Assembly: GCA_021323855.1 (NCBI GenBank)
Contig: JAJPKE010000045.1
Coordinates: 186,001 to 250,000 of the forward strand
Direction of reading: 5' to 3'
From: Chloroflexota bacterium
Lineage (GTDB): Bacteria > Chloroflexota > Ktedonobacteria > Ktedonobacterales > JADMIN01
Length of the DNA: 64,000 nucleotides
Within the stretch, counting starts at the first letter, position 1. Each line of letters opens with the position of its first letter. A program made the translations under genes and the position numbers. Below the pieces are notes generated by a model. It worked only from the letters and a program-made list of their open reading frames with translations, ran no database searches and was not told where the DNA came from. Of this stretch, positions 7,622-16,660 are shown piece by piece.

Positions 7622-9541
7622 ATGAGAAAACTCTTTCCCAGTTATTTGACCGGCGCAATCCTGGCCATCATCGGGTATATCGCCGGCTCGCAGTTCGTCT
7701 ATCACCGCATCGGTAGCGACAACCAGCCCGCTGGACCAAACTTCACCGAGCAGGGCATGGTCGTCGGTTTCGCTCTCTTCTTCATTGGATGGCTGATCGG
7801 TATTGGCGCGCTCAAGTATCCGTTCACTTGGCTGCTGGCGCTCAAAGACCCCGATCATGAGGAAGAGATGCGTCTCGCCGGCAAAGATGCTGGCATCATC
7901 CGCTATTTCAAGTTCACCACAGATCATAAGGTTGTCGGCATTCAGTATCTCGTGCTGGTGCTGATTATGCTGGGCTTCGGCGGCCTGGGCGCGCTGCTCA
8001 TCCGCTCCGAACTGATGCGTCCGGGGGCGTTGCTCTTCCCAACAGAGACGTATAACACCATCGTCACCATGCACGGCATGCTGATGATCCTGGCGACGAT
8101 CACGTTCTTCATTGGCCCGTTCGGCAACTTTATCGTACCGATCATGATTGGCGCGCGCGATATGGCGTTCCCGCGTCTGAATGCGCTGAGCTTCGCCATT
8201 CTGGTGCCCGCCATTGTCATCTTCCTCTCGATTCCGTTCTGGGGCTACGGTCAGGCGAACGGCTACGGCGGTGGCGTGCAGACCGGCTGGACAGTGTACG
8301 GCCCGATTGCCACACAGACCGGCATGGGCATGACGGCCCTCGCCACGGCGGTGATCCTGGCTGGCTTCTCCTCCATCCTCGGCGCTGTCAACGTCATCAC
8401 GACGATCATCACCATGCGCGCGCCTGGCATGCGCTGGACCCGGATGCCGATGACGGTTTGGGGCATCTTCGGCGCCGCCTTGTTGGCGGCCCTCGGCACC
8501 TCGTCCTTCGCCGTTGATCTGCTGCTGATTCTGTTGGACCGCATCTACAAGACGAGCTTCTTCGCGGCCTCCACCGGCGGCAATGCCGTTGGCGCTGGCG
8601 GTGGCAACGCCTGGCTCTCGCAGAACCTCTTCTGGTTCTTCGGCCACCCGGAAGTGTATCTGATCGTGCTGCCGGCGTTCGGCATTGTCTGCGATGTCGT
8701 CGCGGTGTTCTCGCGCAAACCCATCTTTAGCTATAAAATGGGCGTGCTCGGCATCATGGGGGTCTGTGTCGTCAGCTTCCTCGTCTGGCAGCACCATGAG
8801 TTCGTTTCTGGCTGGGCGCCGGAGTTACGCTTCTGGTACATGGCCACCACCGAACTGATCTCAGTGCCGACTGGCTTCGTCTTCCTGGTGTTGCTAGGCA
8901 CCCTCTGGCGCGGGCGCATCTGGATGACGCTGCCGATGATGTTCGCGCTCTCCTTCCTCTGGAACTTCGTGATCGGCGGACTCAGCGGCGTCTTCCTCTC
9001 GGATGTGCCGCTTGACGTGCAGTTGCACGGTGGCATGTTCGTCACGGCGCACTTCCACTACACGATTGTTGGTGGCGCGCTCATGTGCTTCTTCGCCGCT
9101 GTCGCCTACTGGTTCCCGAAGATGACCGGGCGCATGCTGGATGAAAAACTCGGCTGGATCGCCTTCTGGGGCATCCAGATCGGCTTCAACGTTGCCTTCC
9201 TCTCCATGTTCATTGCTGGGCTTCAGGGGATGCCGCGACGTGTCGCTGACTACGATCCGGCTTTTGCGACCGCCAATTTCATTACCAGCATCTTCGCATT
9301 CCTGCTGATCGCGTCGGTTGCGCTCTACTTCTACAACATTGTCATCTCGTGGGTGGCAGGCAAGAAGGCTGTGGCGAACCCCTGGGGCGCACTCTCGCTG
9401 GAGTGGCAGACCCCCACGCCGGTGCCGCTGGAAAACTTTGAGGAAATCCCCGTTGTCACCAGCGCCCCGTTCCAGTACACGCAGGAAACTGTTGAGGCTG
9501 AAGCCGCTGCTGAGCCTGCTGCCGGGCAGGCGGCGGGCTAA
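7622..9541 (+). CDS. coxA: Cytochrome c oxidase subunit I (haem-copper oxidase, A-type-like)
   Basis: Catalytic subunit reducing O2 to water while pumping protons. 639 residues from the ATG at 7622, with an extra N-terminal membrane region (about 1-70) before the core. Ligands are present: low-spin haem His151 and His479, CuB His342/His391/His392 with cross-link Tyr346 in GHPEVY, high-spin haem His477 in TAHFHY. D-pathway residues Asn169, Asp180, Asn187 and Glu344 are kept. Counting from Tyr346, the K-pathway lysine position is Val420 (VPTGFVF instead of VPTGIK), and the Mg-site Asp after His469 is Gly470. The C-terminus is an Ala/Glu-rich tail. It lies in the operon between subunits II and III. 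Confidence 0.95.
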   Translation: MRKLFPSYLTGAILAIIGYIAGSQFVYHRIGSDNQPAGPNFTEQGMVVGFALFFIGWLIGIGALKYPFTWLLALKDPDHEEEMRLAGKDAGIIRYFKFTTDHKVVGIQYLVLVLIMLGFGGLGALLIRSELMRPGALLFPTETYNTIVTMHGMLMILATITFFIGPFGNFIVPIMIGARDMAFPRLNALSFAILVPAIVIFLSIPFWGYGQANGYGGGVQTGWTVYGPIATQTGMGMTALATAVILAGFSSILGAVNVITTIITMRAPGMRWTRMPMTVWGIFGAALLAALGTSSFAVDLLLILLDRIYKTSFFAASTGGNAVGAGGGNAWLSQNLFWFFGHPEVYLIVLPAFGIVCDVVAVFSRKPIFSYKMGVLGIMGVCVVSFLVWQHHEFVSGWAPELRFWYMATTELISVPTGFVFLVLLGTLWRGRIWMTLPMMFALSFLWNFVIGGLSGVFLSDVPLDVQLHGGMFVTAHFHYTIVGGALMCFFAAVAYWFPKMTGRMLDEKLGWIAFWGIQIGFNVAFLSMFIAGLQGMPRRVADYDPAFATANFITSIFAFLLIASVALYFYNIVISWVAGKKAVANPWGALSLEWQTPTPVPLENFEEIPVVTSAPFQYTQETVEAEAAAEPAAGQAAG

Positions 9542-9639
9542 GACGCGGCCCTTGTGGGCGTGAGGATGACGGCATACACATCCGTTATGGCGCCATCCTC
9601 ACGGCGAATCCCTCCGCGAAGTGAGAGGTTTGGGGAAAC

Positions 9640-10260
9640 ATGGATACTGCCGTTCCGGCGAGCGGTCATGGCGAACATGCCGCTGCGTCGCATATTGATG
9701 AAGAGCGTAAAGTACGCCTGGGCATGCTCTTCTATGTCTTGACTGATGTCACCTTCGTCATTTTCATGCTGGTCGCCTATCCCTGGCTACGCTCGTACAA
9801 TACCGACCAGGGGTGGTTCCCATTCCAGCATATGCGCCTGCCAGACCAGGGCACGACGGTTACGCTGCTGCTCTTGATGGTGGTCAGCGCGGTGTTCTAC
9901 TTCATCGGCTACATGGGCATCCGCGCCGGAAACCAGTGGATACTGCGCATCGGCATGTTGATTTCGTTGGTGCTGATGCTGATTGCCCTGGTCGGCCAGA
10001 TTCGTTTTATGGGGTCACAGCAGTTCAGCACGGGAGATGGCACCTTCGCAGATACGTGGTTGCTCTTCTCCGGCTACCACATTTATCACCTGCTGTGGGC
10101 GACGTTCCTGGGCTTGGGCGTGACGCATCGCGCGTTCCGTGGCCGCTATACCAAAGAGAAGCATCTTGGTGTCGTCACCATTGGCTATTTCTGGTATTGG
10201 GCCGCATTGACGCCGATTCTGATCTTCATCCTGATGACGGCATTGCCGCCCAAGCTGTAA
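9640..10260 (+). CDS. coxC: Cytochrome c oxidase subunit III
   Basis: 206-residue integral membrane protein with about five helices, as in the short bacterial subunit III forms. The family pattern is visible in RLGMLFYVLTDVTFVIFMLV (helix III-type, with Asp where a Glu is usual), GYHIYHLLWATFLGLG and HLGVVTIGYFWYWAALTPIL. The ATG at 9640 follows TGGGGAAAC and lies 98 bp after subunit I. It stabilises the oxidase core and supports proton uptake in known A-type enzymes. The sequence is divergent, so the call rests partly on its position. Confidence 0.85.
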   Translation: MDTAVPASGHGEHAAASHIDEERKVRLGMLFYVLTDVTFVIFMLVAYPWLRSYNTDQGWFPFQHMRLPDQGTTVTLLLLMVVSAVFYFIGYMGIRAGNQWILRIGMLISLVLMLIALVGQIRFMGSQQFSTGDGTFADTWLLFSGYHIYHLLWATFLGLGVTHRAFRGRYTKEKHLGVVTIGYFWYWAALTPILIFILMTALPPKL

Positions 10261-10279
10261 AGGCTGTAAGCGTGTACGC

Positions 10280-10320
10280 CTCGCCCCCTGGCCTCACCCC
10301 CAACGGGGTCAGGGGAACGA
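10280..10320. other. GC-rich hairpin between coxC and ctaG
   Basis: CCCC-CAAC-GGGG core (10297-10308) with outer CCCCTG / CAGGGG arms. There is no U-tract, so it may be an mRNA processing or stabilising structure rather than a terminator. It resembles, without matching, the GC-rich palindromes found elsewhere in the window. Confidence 0.4.
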
Positions 10321-10368
10321 GGTGTATCCCAACATCCCTGCAAGTGTTGAGATAGGCGCAGGTTGCTC

Positions 10369-11271
10369 ATGTTTCACTCAGCCATACCCGGCGTTTTCGC
10401 CGCTATCACCGCGACCGTTTCGTGGTCATTCGTACTGATTGTCTTTGGCGTTATCCTCGTGGTGTTGCTCTACGGGATCGGCGCTGCCGGGACGTTACGT
10501 TATGACTATGACCGGCGCCTGCGCTGGTGGAACTACGTTTCATTCGCCGCTGGGTTGGTTGGACTGCTCATTGTCCTGAGTCCCACACTGAATGACCTGG
10601 GACATCAGTGGTTCTGGGCGCGCATGATCCAGAATGAGTCGCTGGCGGTCGTCATTGCGCCGCTGTTGCTCATCGGCATGCCACTCTGGGCCGTCTGGCA
10701 TGTGGCGCCGCAGGCGACGCGCGGAGCCATTCTGCGCTGGGGTCTGCGGCAGGCGTGGCCGCGCCGTCTCTGGCAGCACATTGGTCGCTGGGTGTTGGGA
10801 CCGTGGGTCATCTGGGCGCTCTTCGTGGCGTCGTTCTCCCTCTGGCACATCACGGCGCTCTATACGGCGGCGCTGCAACATGCGTCGCTCAACGCGCTCG
10901 AACTGGCGATGTTTCTGGGGACGGCGCTGCTGCTCTGGGCGCAGGTGATTCCGTTGCGCCCCGGAGCGCCAGCGCGGGTGACTTCATACCAGCGTATCAT
11001 CTATCTCTGCGCGATTGGCATGCACTCAAACCTGCTTGGCTCGCTGCTGGTCTTCTCGACCGGACCGTTCTACACCTATTATGTCGCCCAGCGCCACGGC
11101 GATATCGCTGGCGCGCTGGTAGACCAACATCTGGCGGGGACGGCGATGGATGTGCCGGGGACCATTCTTTTCTTCTTCGCGCTGTCAGTTTTCCTCTGGT
11201 TCTGGCTCAGCGAAGATGAAAAGGTGGAGCAGCCGGCAGCTTCGGCGGCAGGCCAGACGGGCAAGCCATAA
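10369..11271 (+). CDS. ctaG: CtaG-type (caa3) cytochrome oxidase assembly factor, copy 1
   Basis: 300 residues from the ATG at 10369, with an in-frame TTG six bases upstream. It has about seven membrane helices. The CtaG_caa3 family pattern is seen in NDLGHQWFWARMIQNESLAV followed by IAPLLLIGMPLWAV, WALFVASFSLWHITALY and a His-containing GMHSNLLGSLLV. Members are thought to help insert copper into the oxidase. The position between coxC and ctaB supports this. A second CtaG-like gene is at 44277-45476. Confidence 0.82.
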   Translation: MFHSAIPGVFAAITATVSWSFVLIVFGVILVVLLYGIGAAGTLRYDYDRRLRWWNYVSFAAGLVGLLIVLSPTLNDLGHQWFWARMIQNESLAVVIAPLLLIGMPLWAVWHVAPQATRGAILRWGLRQAWPRRLWQHIGRWVLGPWVIWALFVASFSLWHITALYTAALQHASLNALELAMFLGTALLLWAQVIPLRPGAPARVTSYQRIIYLCAIGMHSNLLGSLLVFSTGPFYTYYVAQRHGDIAGALVDQHLAGTAMDVPGTILFFFALSVFLWFWLSEDEKVEQPAASAAGQTGKP

Positions 11272-11352
11272 ATCACTTATCATATGCCATCAACGCCCTG
11301 CGTCTATCCTGAGACATGAGACTAGGCGCCGGGAAATTAGGGAGCATTTCCC

Positions 11353-12249
11353 ATGCAAGATGTCAGCACTGTCGCCGTTTCTTCGCGCAAGGCGACGATT
11401 GCCGCCTATATCAATCTGATGAAGCCGCACGTGACAGTGCTGCTGCTTGGGGTCACGCTGGCGGCGATGGCGGTTGCCACCGACGGTATGCCTGGGCTGG
11501 GCCTGACACTGGCGACGCTGATCGGTGGAGCGTTGGCGGCGGGCAGCGCCAATGCGATCAACTGCTATTGGGACCGCGACATAGACCAGCTTATGACGCG
11601 CACCAAGTCGCGCACGCTGCCGGCTGGTCGCGTGCCGGAGACGCATGCGCTGATCTTCGGCGTAAGCCTCGGCGTCATCTCGTTCACCATCTTCGCCGTC
11701 TTCGTCAATCTGCTCAGCGCGTCGCTGGCGCTTTCTGCCATTCTCTTCTACGTCCTCATCTACACGATGTGGCTCAAGCGCACAACCACGCAGAACATCG
11801 TCATCGGCGGCGCGGCGGGCGCGGTGCCCGTCCTCATCGGCTGGGCGGCGGTGACGCACACGATTGGCTGGCCGGCGGTATGGATGTTCATGATTATCTT
11901 CCTCTGGACACCACCACACTTCTGGGCGCTCTCGCTGGTGCTGAAGAAAGACTATGCGCGGGCGAATGTGCCGATGTTGCCGGTGGTGCGTGGCGAGAAT
12001 GAGACGTATAAGCAGATCATTCTCTATACCGTGCTGCTGGTGGCGGCGTCGCTGACGCTCTTTGTCATGCACGCAATGGGCCTGCTCTATCTCGTTGGCG
12101 CGCTGGCGCTGGGCGGTGGATTGCTGGGTCTTTCGATCTGGCTGGCGATGACGCGCACGCTCAAAAATGCGCGCACGGTCTTCTGGTTCTCGAACTACTA
12201 TCTGGCGCTGATTTTTGCGTTGATGGTGGTTGATCGCGTGCTGAGGTAA
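11353..12249 (+). CDS. ctaB: Protohaem IX farnesyltransferase (haem O synthase)
   Basis: Membrane prenyltransferase that adds farnesyl to haem B to make haem O, the precursor of haem A for the oxidase. 298 residues, nine predicted helices, usual family length. The prenyl diphosphate/Mg site is NCYWDRDIDQLMTRTKSR (about 74-91), with the N-x3-D-x3-D pattern. Also seen are LMKPHVTVLLL near the N-terminus, WTPPHFWALSLVLKKDYARA (second conserved loop) and a VVRGE motif. The ATG at 11353 follows a CATTTCCC spacer. Its place in the cox operon fits its function. Confidence 0.95.
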   Translation: MQDVSTVAVSSRKATIAAYINLMKPHVTVLLLGVTLAAMAVATDGMPGLGLTLATLIGGALAAGSANAINCYWDRDIDQLMTRTKSRTLPAGRVPETHALIFGVSLGVISFTIFAVFVNLLSASLALSAILFYVLIYTMWLKRTTTQNIVIGGAAGAVPVLIGWAAVTHTIGWPAVWMFMIIFLWTPPHFWALSLVLKKDYARANVPMLPVVRGENETYKQIILYTVLLVAASLTLFVMHAMGLLYLVGALALGGGLLGLSIWLAMTRTLKNARTVFWFSNYYLALIFALMVVDRVLR

Positions 12250-12253
12250 GAGA

Positions 12254-12293
12254 GACCTCACCCCCTGACCCCCTCTGCCGCGAGGAGAGGGGA
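12254..12293 (+). repeat. Dispersed GC-rich palindrome, copy 1
   Basis: Intergenic copy of the GACCTCACCCCCTGACCCC / CCGCGAGGAGAGGGG element shared by at least nine sites in this window (see the other repeat entries). It forms a CCTCT-gccgcg-AGAGG type hairpin. It sits between ctaB and the TlpA-like gene. Confidence 0.85.
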
Positions 12294-12328
12294 AATCAGG
12301 CGAATCACAAGAAGAGGCAGTCCGGGTT

Positions 12329-13009
12329 ATGTCGTCGTTGCCATCGTTGCCGTCCTTGCGGTCATCGCTCTCGTCGCTGCCGCAGCAGGTGCGTTCACGA
12401 GTTGGCGCGTGGCATCCTTCGGGGTTCTCACGCGCCGCCGTCGTGCGTATCGCTGTCACTGGCGTGATTGCGCTGGCGCTGCTGGTGTTGCTGCTCTCGC
12501 GGGTGCTGGGCGCGACGCGCACCGTCGTGGCGACGCAGCAGCAGCTTCAGCATACGCACCAGAGCTTGATCGGGCGGCTGGTGGGCCATCCTGCGCCGGA
12601 CTTCACGATCACGGTCTGGAACGGCGCGGCGGGCAATGGCGGCGAGACGGTTCATCTGGCGGCGCTACACGGCAAGCCGGTGGTCATCAACTTCTGGGCC
12701 TCCTGGTGCGAACCCTGCCAGGGTGAGGCGCCGATTCTGGCGCACGCCGCCAAGACCTATGCCGCGCAGGGCGTGGTTTTCGTGGGGGTGGCGTTGGAGA
12801 CGCAGCCTGCCGACGGCCAGCAATTCGTCCGCCAGTATGGCATTCCCTATCCCTGCGGTCCCGCGCCCGATAGCGTCGCGGTGGCCTACGGCTTGACGGG
12901 CATCCCCGTCACCGTGGCGATCAATGCGCAGGGCATCCTCGTGCAGCAGATCAACGGTCCCATCACCACGTCCTCGCTCGACGCTGCCATCCGCGCCGCG
13001 CTCAAATGA
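12329..13009 (+). CDS. TlpA/ResA-like membrane-anchored thiol-disulfide oxidoreductase
   Basis: 226 residues: a basic/Ser-rich N-terminus, one membrane segment (about 39-59), then an extracytoplasmic thioredoxin fold (about 85-226). The active site is FWASWCEPCQ, with Cys127 and Cys130. The cis-Pro loop TGIPVT is intact, and PAPDF at the domain entry is typical of the AhpC/TSA-TlpA group. As the last gene of the oxidase cluster it probably keeps the CuA cysteines of subunit II, or apo-cytochromes, reduced. The extra Cys in YPCGP (about 176) could pair with another thiol. Confidence 0.9.
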   Translation: MSSLPSLPSLRSSLSSLPQQVRSRVGAWHPSGFSRAAVVRIAVTGVIALALLVLLLSRVLGATRTVVATQQQLQHTHQSLIGRLVGHPAPDFTITVWNGAAGNGGETVHLAALHGKPVVINFWASWCEPCQGEAPILAHAAKTYAAQGVVFVGVALETQPADGQQFVRQYGIPYPCGPAPDSVAVAYGLTGIPVTVAINAQGILVQQINGPITTSSLDAAIRAALK

Positions 13010-13031
13010 GCAAGTGAGCAAAAAACAATGA

Positions 13032-13065
13032 CAGCACCCTGGAGCGATACTGCCCCAGGGTGCTG
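13032..13065. terminator. Bidirectional intrinsic terminator
   Basis: Arms 13032-13042 and 13055-13065 (CAGCACCCTGG, 11 bp perfect stem). It lies between convergent genes. On the minus strand the stem is followed by TCATTGTTTTTTG, and on the plus strand by TTGATAT. Confidence 0.85.
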
Positions 13066-13088
13066 TTGATATATCTAAAAGCTAACCC

Positions 13089-13733
13089 TTAGCCCGCTGG
13101 GTTGACGGGTGGCGTGCCGCCGGTGAAGGTGCCATTCGCGGTTGGCCGCTGTGGTGGTGTTGCTGGTGGATTCGCTGGCGCGGAGGGCGTCGGCTGCTGC
13201 GGCTGTTGTGATTGCTGAGGCAACTGCGGCTGCTGCCCGTACTGCCCATAGTCTCCATCGCGGTCGTCCGGCGGCAGGTAGCCGTGGCGCGCCTCCCAGC
13301 GGGCCTGGCGGAAGCGGTCGCGCTCGATGTAGCGTTGATAGCGATAGTCATAGCCGCGCATGCTGCGGTAGCCCATGCCCCACCAGCGCCAACCACCGAA
13401 AATCAGCGGAATCCAGAAGAATCCCCAGAAGAGACCGGCATGGCCGGTGACAATCGCGGCGACCAGCAGCCCCGCCAGGAAGACTGCGCCGAAAATCGGA
13501 AAGACGGGATAACCCCACCAACCGGCAGGTGTGCCAGGTTGCTGCTGCGGCACCACCGCCTGTGTATTCTGCTGTTGTTGTTGCTTCTTCTGTTCCTCTT
13601 GCCGGCGCGAAAGATATTGATCGGCCAGCGCCTTATCCATCTCGGGGTCCAGCTCGCGCGCGGCGGCCAGCGTTGCCAGCAGGTCTTCGTGGGCGTCGTC
13701 TGGGTTTGTGTTTGTAGATGAGTTGGTAGCCAT
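13089..13733 (-). CDS. Gln/Pro-rich membrane protein of unknown function
   Basis: 214 residues from the ATG at 13733, which has AGAGGCG upstream; longer in-frame extensions lack such a site. N-terminal part hydrophilic (ELDPEMDKALADQYL), then a poly-Gln run, two close membrane helices (about 78-98 and 100-120: FPIFGAVFLAGLLVAAIV, LFWGFFWIPLIFGGW), a Tyr/Arg-rich segment (GYDYRYQRYIERDRFRQARW) and a C-terminal tail of Gln, Pro and Ala repeats. The Trp/Gly-rich helix hairpin resembles 2TM-domain or SHOCT-type accessory proteins. No function assigned. Confidence 0.75.
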   Translation of the reverse strand: MATNSSTNTNPDDAHEDLLATLAAARELDPEMDKALADQYLSRRQEEQKKQQQQQNTQAVVPQQQPGTPAGWWGYPVFPIFGAVFLAGLLVAAIVTGHAGLFWGFFWIPLIFGGWRWWGMGYRSMRGYDYRYQRYIERDRFRQARWEARHGYLPPDDRDGDYGQYGQQPQLPQQSQQPQQPTPSAPANPPATPPQRPTANGTFTGGTPPVNPAG

Positions 13734-14099
13734 GTTTGTACGCCTCTTTGTCTGGCGGGACGCCCGCACCGGTGTCCCACGTGCAGTGAGCCATTCGCAT
13801 TGGATTCTCTTAGATTCCATCTCGCTGATGTCTCACTCGTTGCTCTAAGTGTAGCGCGTCCGTGTACGGTTCACATCCCCCAAAAGATAGGTATTTCCGC
13901 GCTTTTCGCCAGTTTCGCCTGTGACGAAAGTCATGCCGTCGTAACGCCTGATCGGTTGTTGCGGCGACGCTCCCCTTGCCTGCGCCGCGCTATCCTGATA
14001 TAGTAGCTGCACTGCTGAGAAATATCGGCGAAATATCGGCGCGCGGGCGGCGCTGTGGCCGCGCAGGGCGCATAAAATTGAAGATGATCGAGGGAGCGC
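13734..14099. promoter_or_regulatory. Shared divergent upstream region
   Basis: About 365 bp between the divergent membrane protein and penicillin-acylase genes; both promoters must lie here. A short tandem duplication, AAATATCGGCG twice, is at about 14021-14042, 60 bp before the acylase start. No convincing -35/-10 pair could be fixed. Confidence 0.4.
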
Positions 14100-16646
14100 A
14101 TGCGTAAGCGAAGCGTTCGCGCAGTGATTGGGCGAATCCTGTTGGTCTCGCTGATTGTCGTCGTCTTGCTGCTGGCGCTGACGGGCGGCGCTGGGGTCAT
14201 CTTCGTGCAGCGGACGCTGCCGCAGACACGCGGCGAACTCACTATCTCTGGGCTGCAACAGAAGACGTATGTGCTGCGCGACCAGTGGGGTGTGCCGCAT
14301 ATCACCGGCGAGAACCTGCATGATGTGCTGTTCGCCCAGGGCTACGTCACCGCGCAGGACCGCCTCTTTCAGATGGAGTTCAACCGCCGCGTGGCGCTTG
14401 GCCGTCTTGCCGAAATGTTCGGCGCAGGCGACAACCATAGCCTGGTGGACGCCGACGCCTTCTTGCGCACCCTCAATCTCTACGGCACGGCGCAGACGGA
14501 GATCAACAGCCTCGATTCGCGCACCTATGAGGAGCTACAGGCGTATGCGGATGGCGTCAACGCCTTCCTCGCCTCGCATAAAAACTCACTGCCGCTGGAG
14601 TTTACGATTCTCGGCATTACACCCGAACCCTGGACGCCGGTGGATAGCCTGGCCTATGGCCGTGTCGTCGCGCTCTCCCTCGATAACACTTGGTACACCA
14701 AATACACGCAGGCGATGGTCGAGGCGAAAATGGGGCCAGCCATCACACAGGAGCTATTCCCGGCTTATCCGCGTTCCAATCCCACGCTCTTCGCCGCAGA
14801 TGGAACTGCCGCGCCGCTGGTCAACGTCCCCGCCGGTGTTCAGGCCGCCACCCAAACACCAATAGCGCAGACCGCACAATCGCCCGCTGCGCTAACCAAC
14901 ACGCAGCGGAGCGTCTTCCCACAGCTTTCGGTGGACCTGCTGCGCGGCGCAGATGTCGTCCATTCGTTGCTCGGCAATATCGGTGACTCGCTCGGCAGCA
15001 ACGATTGGGTGATGGATGGCAGCAGAACGACCACCGGCAAGCCGCTGCTGGCCAACGATCCACACCTGGGCATCAACATGCCGGCAATCTGGTATGAGGT
15101 GGCGCTGCGTGGCGGCGGGCTGGATGTGATTGGTTTCTCGTTCCCCGGCGTGCCAGGGGTAGTCATCGGCCACAACAATATGATCGCCTGGGGCGTCACC
15201 AACGTTGGCGCCGACGATACCGACCTCTACCTCGAAAAGCTCGACCCGGCCAACCATCCGGGGATGTATGAGTACAATGGGCAATGGCTGCCGTTGCTGA
15301 CGCATACAGAGGTCATCAATGTGCGTGGCGGTGCGAGTGTAACGATCACCGTGACGGCGACCCAGCACGGCCCGCTGCTGAACCCGGTGCAAACGGACCT
15401 GAAACACTATCCGCCGGTGGCGCTCAAGTGGACGGCGCTTCAGCCGGGCTATAGCTTCGCAGGCTTCTTCCAGCTTGATTTCGCACTCGACTGGCAGGAT
15501 TTCCAGGCGGCAATTGCCAATATCTCGATCAGCCAGAACTTCGTCTACGCCGATACTGCAGGCAACATCGGCTATCTGATGTCCGGCTTGTTGCCCATTC
15601 GCTCCGCTGACAATGATATGTTGCCGGTGGACGGCAGCACCTCCGCGCATGAGTGGCAGGGCTACGTGCCTGCGAATCAGATGCCGCGCCTCTTCGATCC
15701 GCCGACGCATGTGATCGTCACGGCGAACAACCAGATCGTGCCAACGGATTATCCCAACTACGTGACGACGTACTGGGACTATGGCTATCGCGCGCGGCGT
15801 ATCCTCGATCTGCTGCTGGCAACGCCCAAGCTCTCCGTCGCGGACTATCAGCGCATCCAGGCGGATGTGTATGAGATTCCCGCCGCCACCATCGCGCCGA
15901 TTCTGGAGTCGGTGGGCAGCGCCGCCGGCGGGGACGCCGCCCAGGCCGCGCACCTGCTCAACGGCTGGGACTACAACATGACGCGCGCCAGTGTTGCCGC
16001 CAGCGTCTATGAGGTGGCGGCTGGTTATCTGCTGCGCGAGACGCTGGAGCCGCTGCTGGGCAAGAAACTCTATCAGATGTATTGCGCCAACTATTCGTCG
16101 AGCGCCCTCTATGCGGTTCTCATCAATCTCTTGCAGGCGCCCGCCGCGCCGTTCTTTGGCGCGCAGACGCTGGACCAGGGCACCAGCGCGCGCAATGCCG
16201 TAATCGTGCGCGCGCTGAACGATACGATGAAGGCGCTGCGCAACCAGTTCGGCTCAGATACTTCGCAGTGGCAGTGGGGCAAGCTGCATCAGGCGTCGTT
16301 CGAGCATCCGCTAGCCACGGTGACGCCATTGAACCTGATCTTCGGCACCACTCCGGTGCAACGCCCCGGCGACGACGTGACGGTGAATGTCGGCGGCGAC
16401 GGCGACTTCTCGCTGGACCCGCCCGCCTATGCGCAGGGCACGGTCTCCTCGATGCGCGAGATTATTGACCTGAGCAACTTTGATAATTCGCTCTGGGTGA
16501 CGACCACCGGCGAATCCGGCGAACCGTTCTCGCCGCACTATAGCGACCTGATACCACTCTGGGATCAGAACCGCTATCAGCACATGGACTACTCAGCGCT
16601 GGCCGAGGCGAAATCCGCCGTGGATGTGCTGGAGCTTGCGCCGTGA
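14100..16646 (+). CDS. Penicillin acylase (amidase) family N-terminal-nucleophile hydrolase
   Basis: 848-residue enzyme with an N-terminal membrane anchor or signal (about 10-36: LLVSLIVVVLLLALTGG), so it acts outside the cytoplasm. Family blocks are DQWGVPHITGENLHDVLFAQ, GYVTAQDRLFQMEFNRR and LGSNDWVMDGSRTTTGKPLL. The precursor cleavage point is Gly299/Ser300, making Ser300 the nucleophile of the beta chain. NDPHL and VIGHNNMIAWGVTN are further conserved beta-chain motifs, and an Asn in VTANNQIVP is expected to form the oxyanion hole. Known members cleave penicillins, cephalosporins, acyl-homoserine lactones or other amides; the natural substrate cannot be read from the sequence. GAGGGAG precedes the ATG. 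Confidence 0.93.
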   Translation: MRKRSVRAVIGRILLVSLIVVVLLLALTGGAGVIFVQRTLPQTRGELTISGLQQKTYVLRDQWGVPHITGENLHDVLFAQGYVTAQDRLFQMEFNRRVALGRLAEMFGAGDNHSLVDADAFLRTLNLYGTAQTEINSLDSRTYEELQAYADGVNAFLASHKNSLPLEFTILGITPEPWTPVDSLAYGRVVALSLDNTWYTKYTQAMVEAKMGPAITQELFPAYPRSNPTLFAADGTAAPLVNVPAGVQAATQTPIAQTAQSPAALTNTQRSVFPQLSVDLLRGADVVHSLLGNIGDSLGSNDWVMDGSRTTTGKPLLANDPHLGINMPAIWYEVALRGGGLDVIGFSFPGVPGVVIGHNNMIAWGVTNVGADDTDLYLEKLDPANHPGMYEYNGQWLPLLTHTEVINVRGGASVTITVTATQHGPLLNPVQTDLKHYPPVALKWTALQPGYSFAGFFQLDFALDWQDFQAAIANISISQNFVYADTAGNIGYLMSGLLPIRSADNDMLPVDGSTSAHEWQGYVPANQMPRLFDPPTHVIVTANNQIVPTDYPNYVTTYWDYGYRARRILDLLLATPKLSVADYQRIQADVYEIPAATIAPILESVGSAAGGDAAQAAHLLNGWDYNMTRASVAASVYEVAAGYLLRETLEPLLGKKLYQMYCANYSSSALYAVLINLLQAPAAPFFGAQTLDQGTSARNAVIVRALNDTMKALRNQFGSDTSQWQWGKLHQASFEHPLATVTPLNLIFGTTPVQRPGDDVTVNVGGDGDFSLDPPAYAQGTVSSMREIIDLSNFDNSLWVTTTGESGEPFSPHYSDLIPLWDQNRYQHMDYSALAEAKSAVDVLELAP

Positions 16647-16660
16647 GTGCTCTCATGCTT

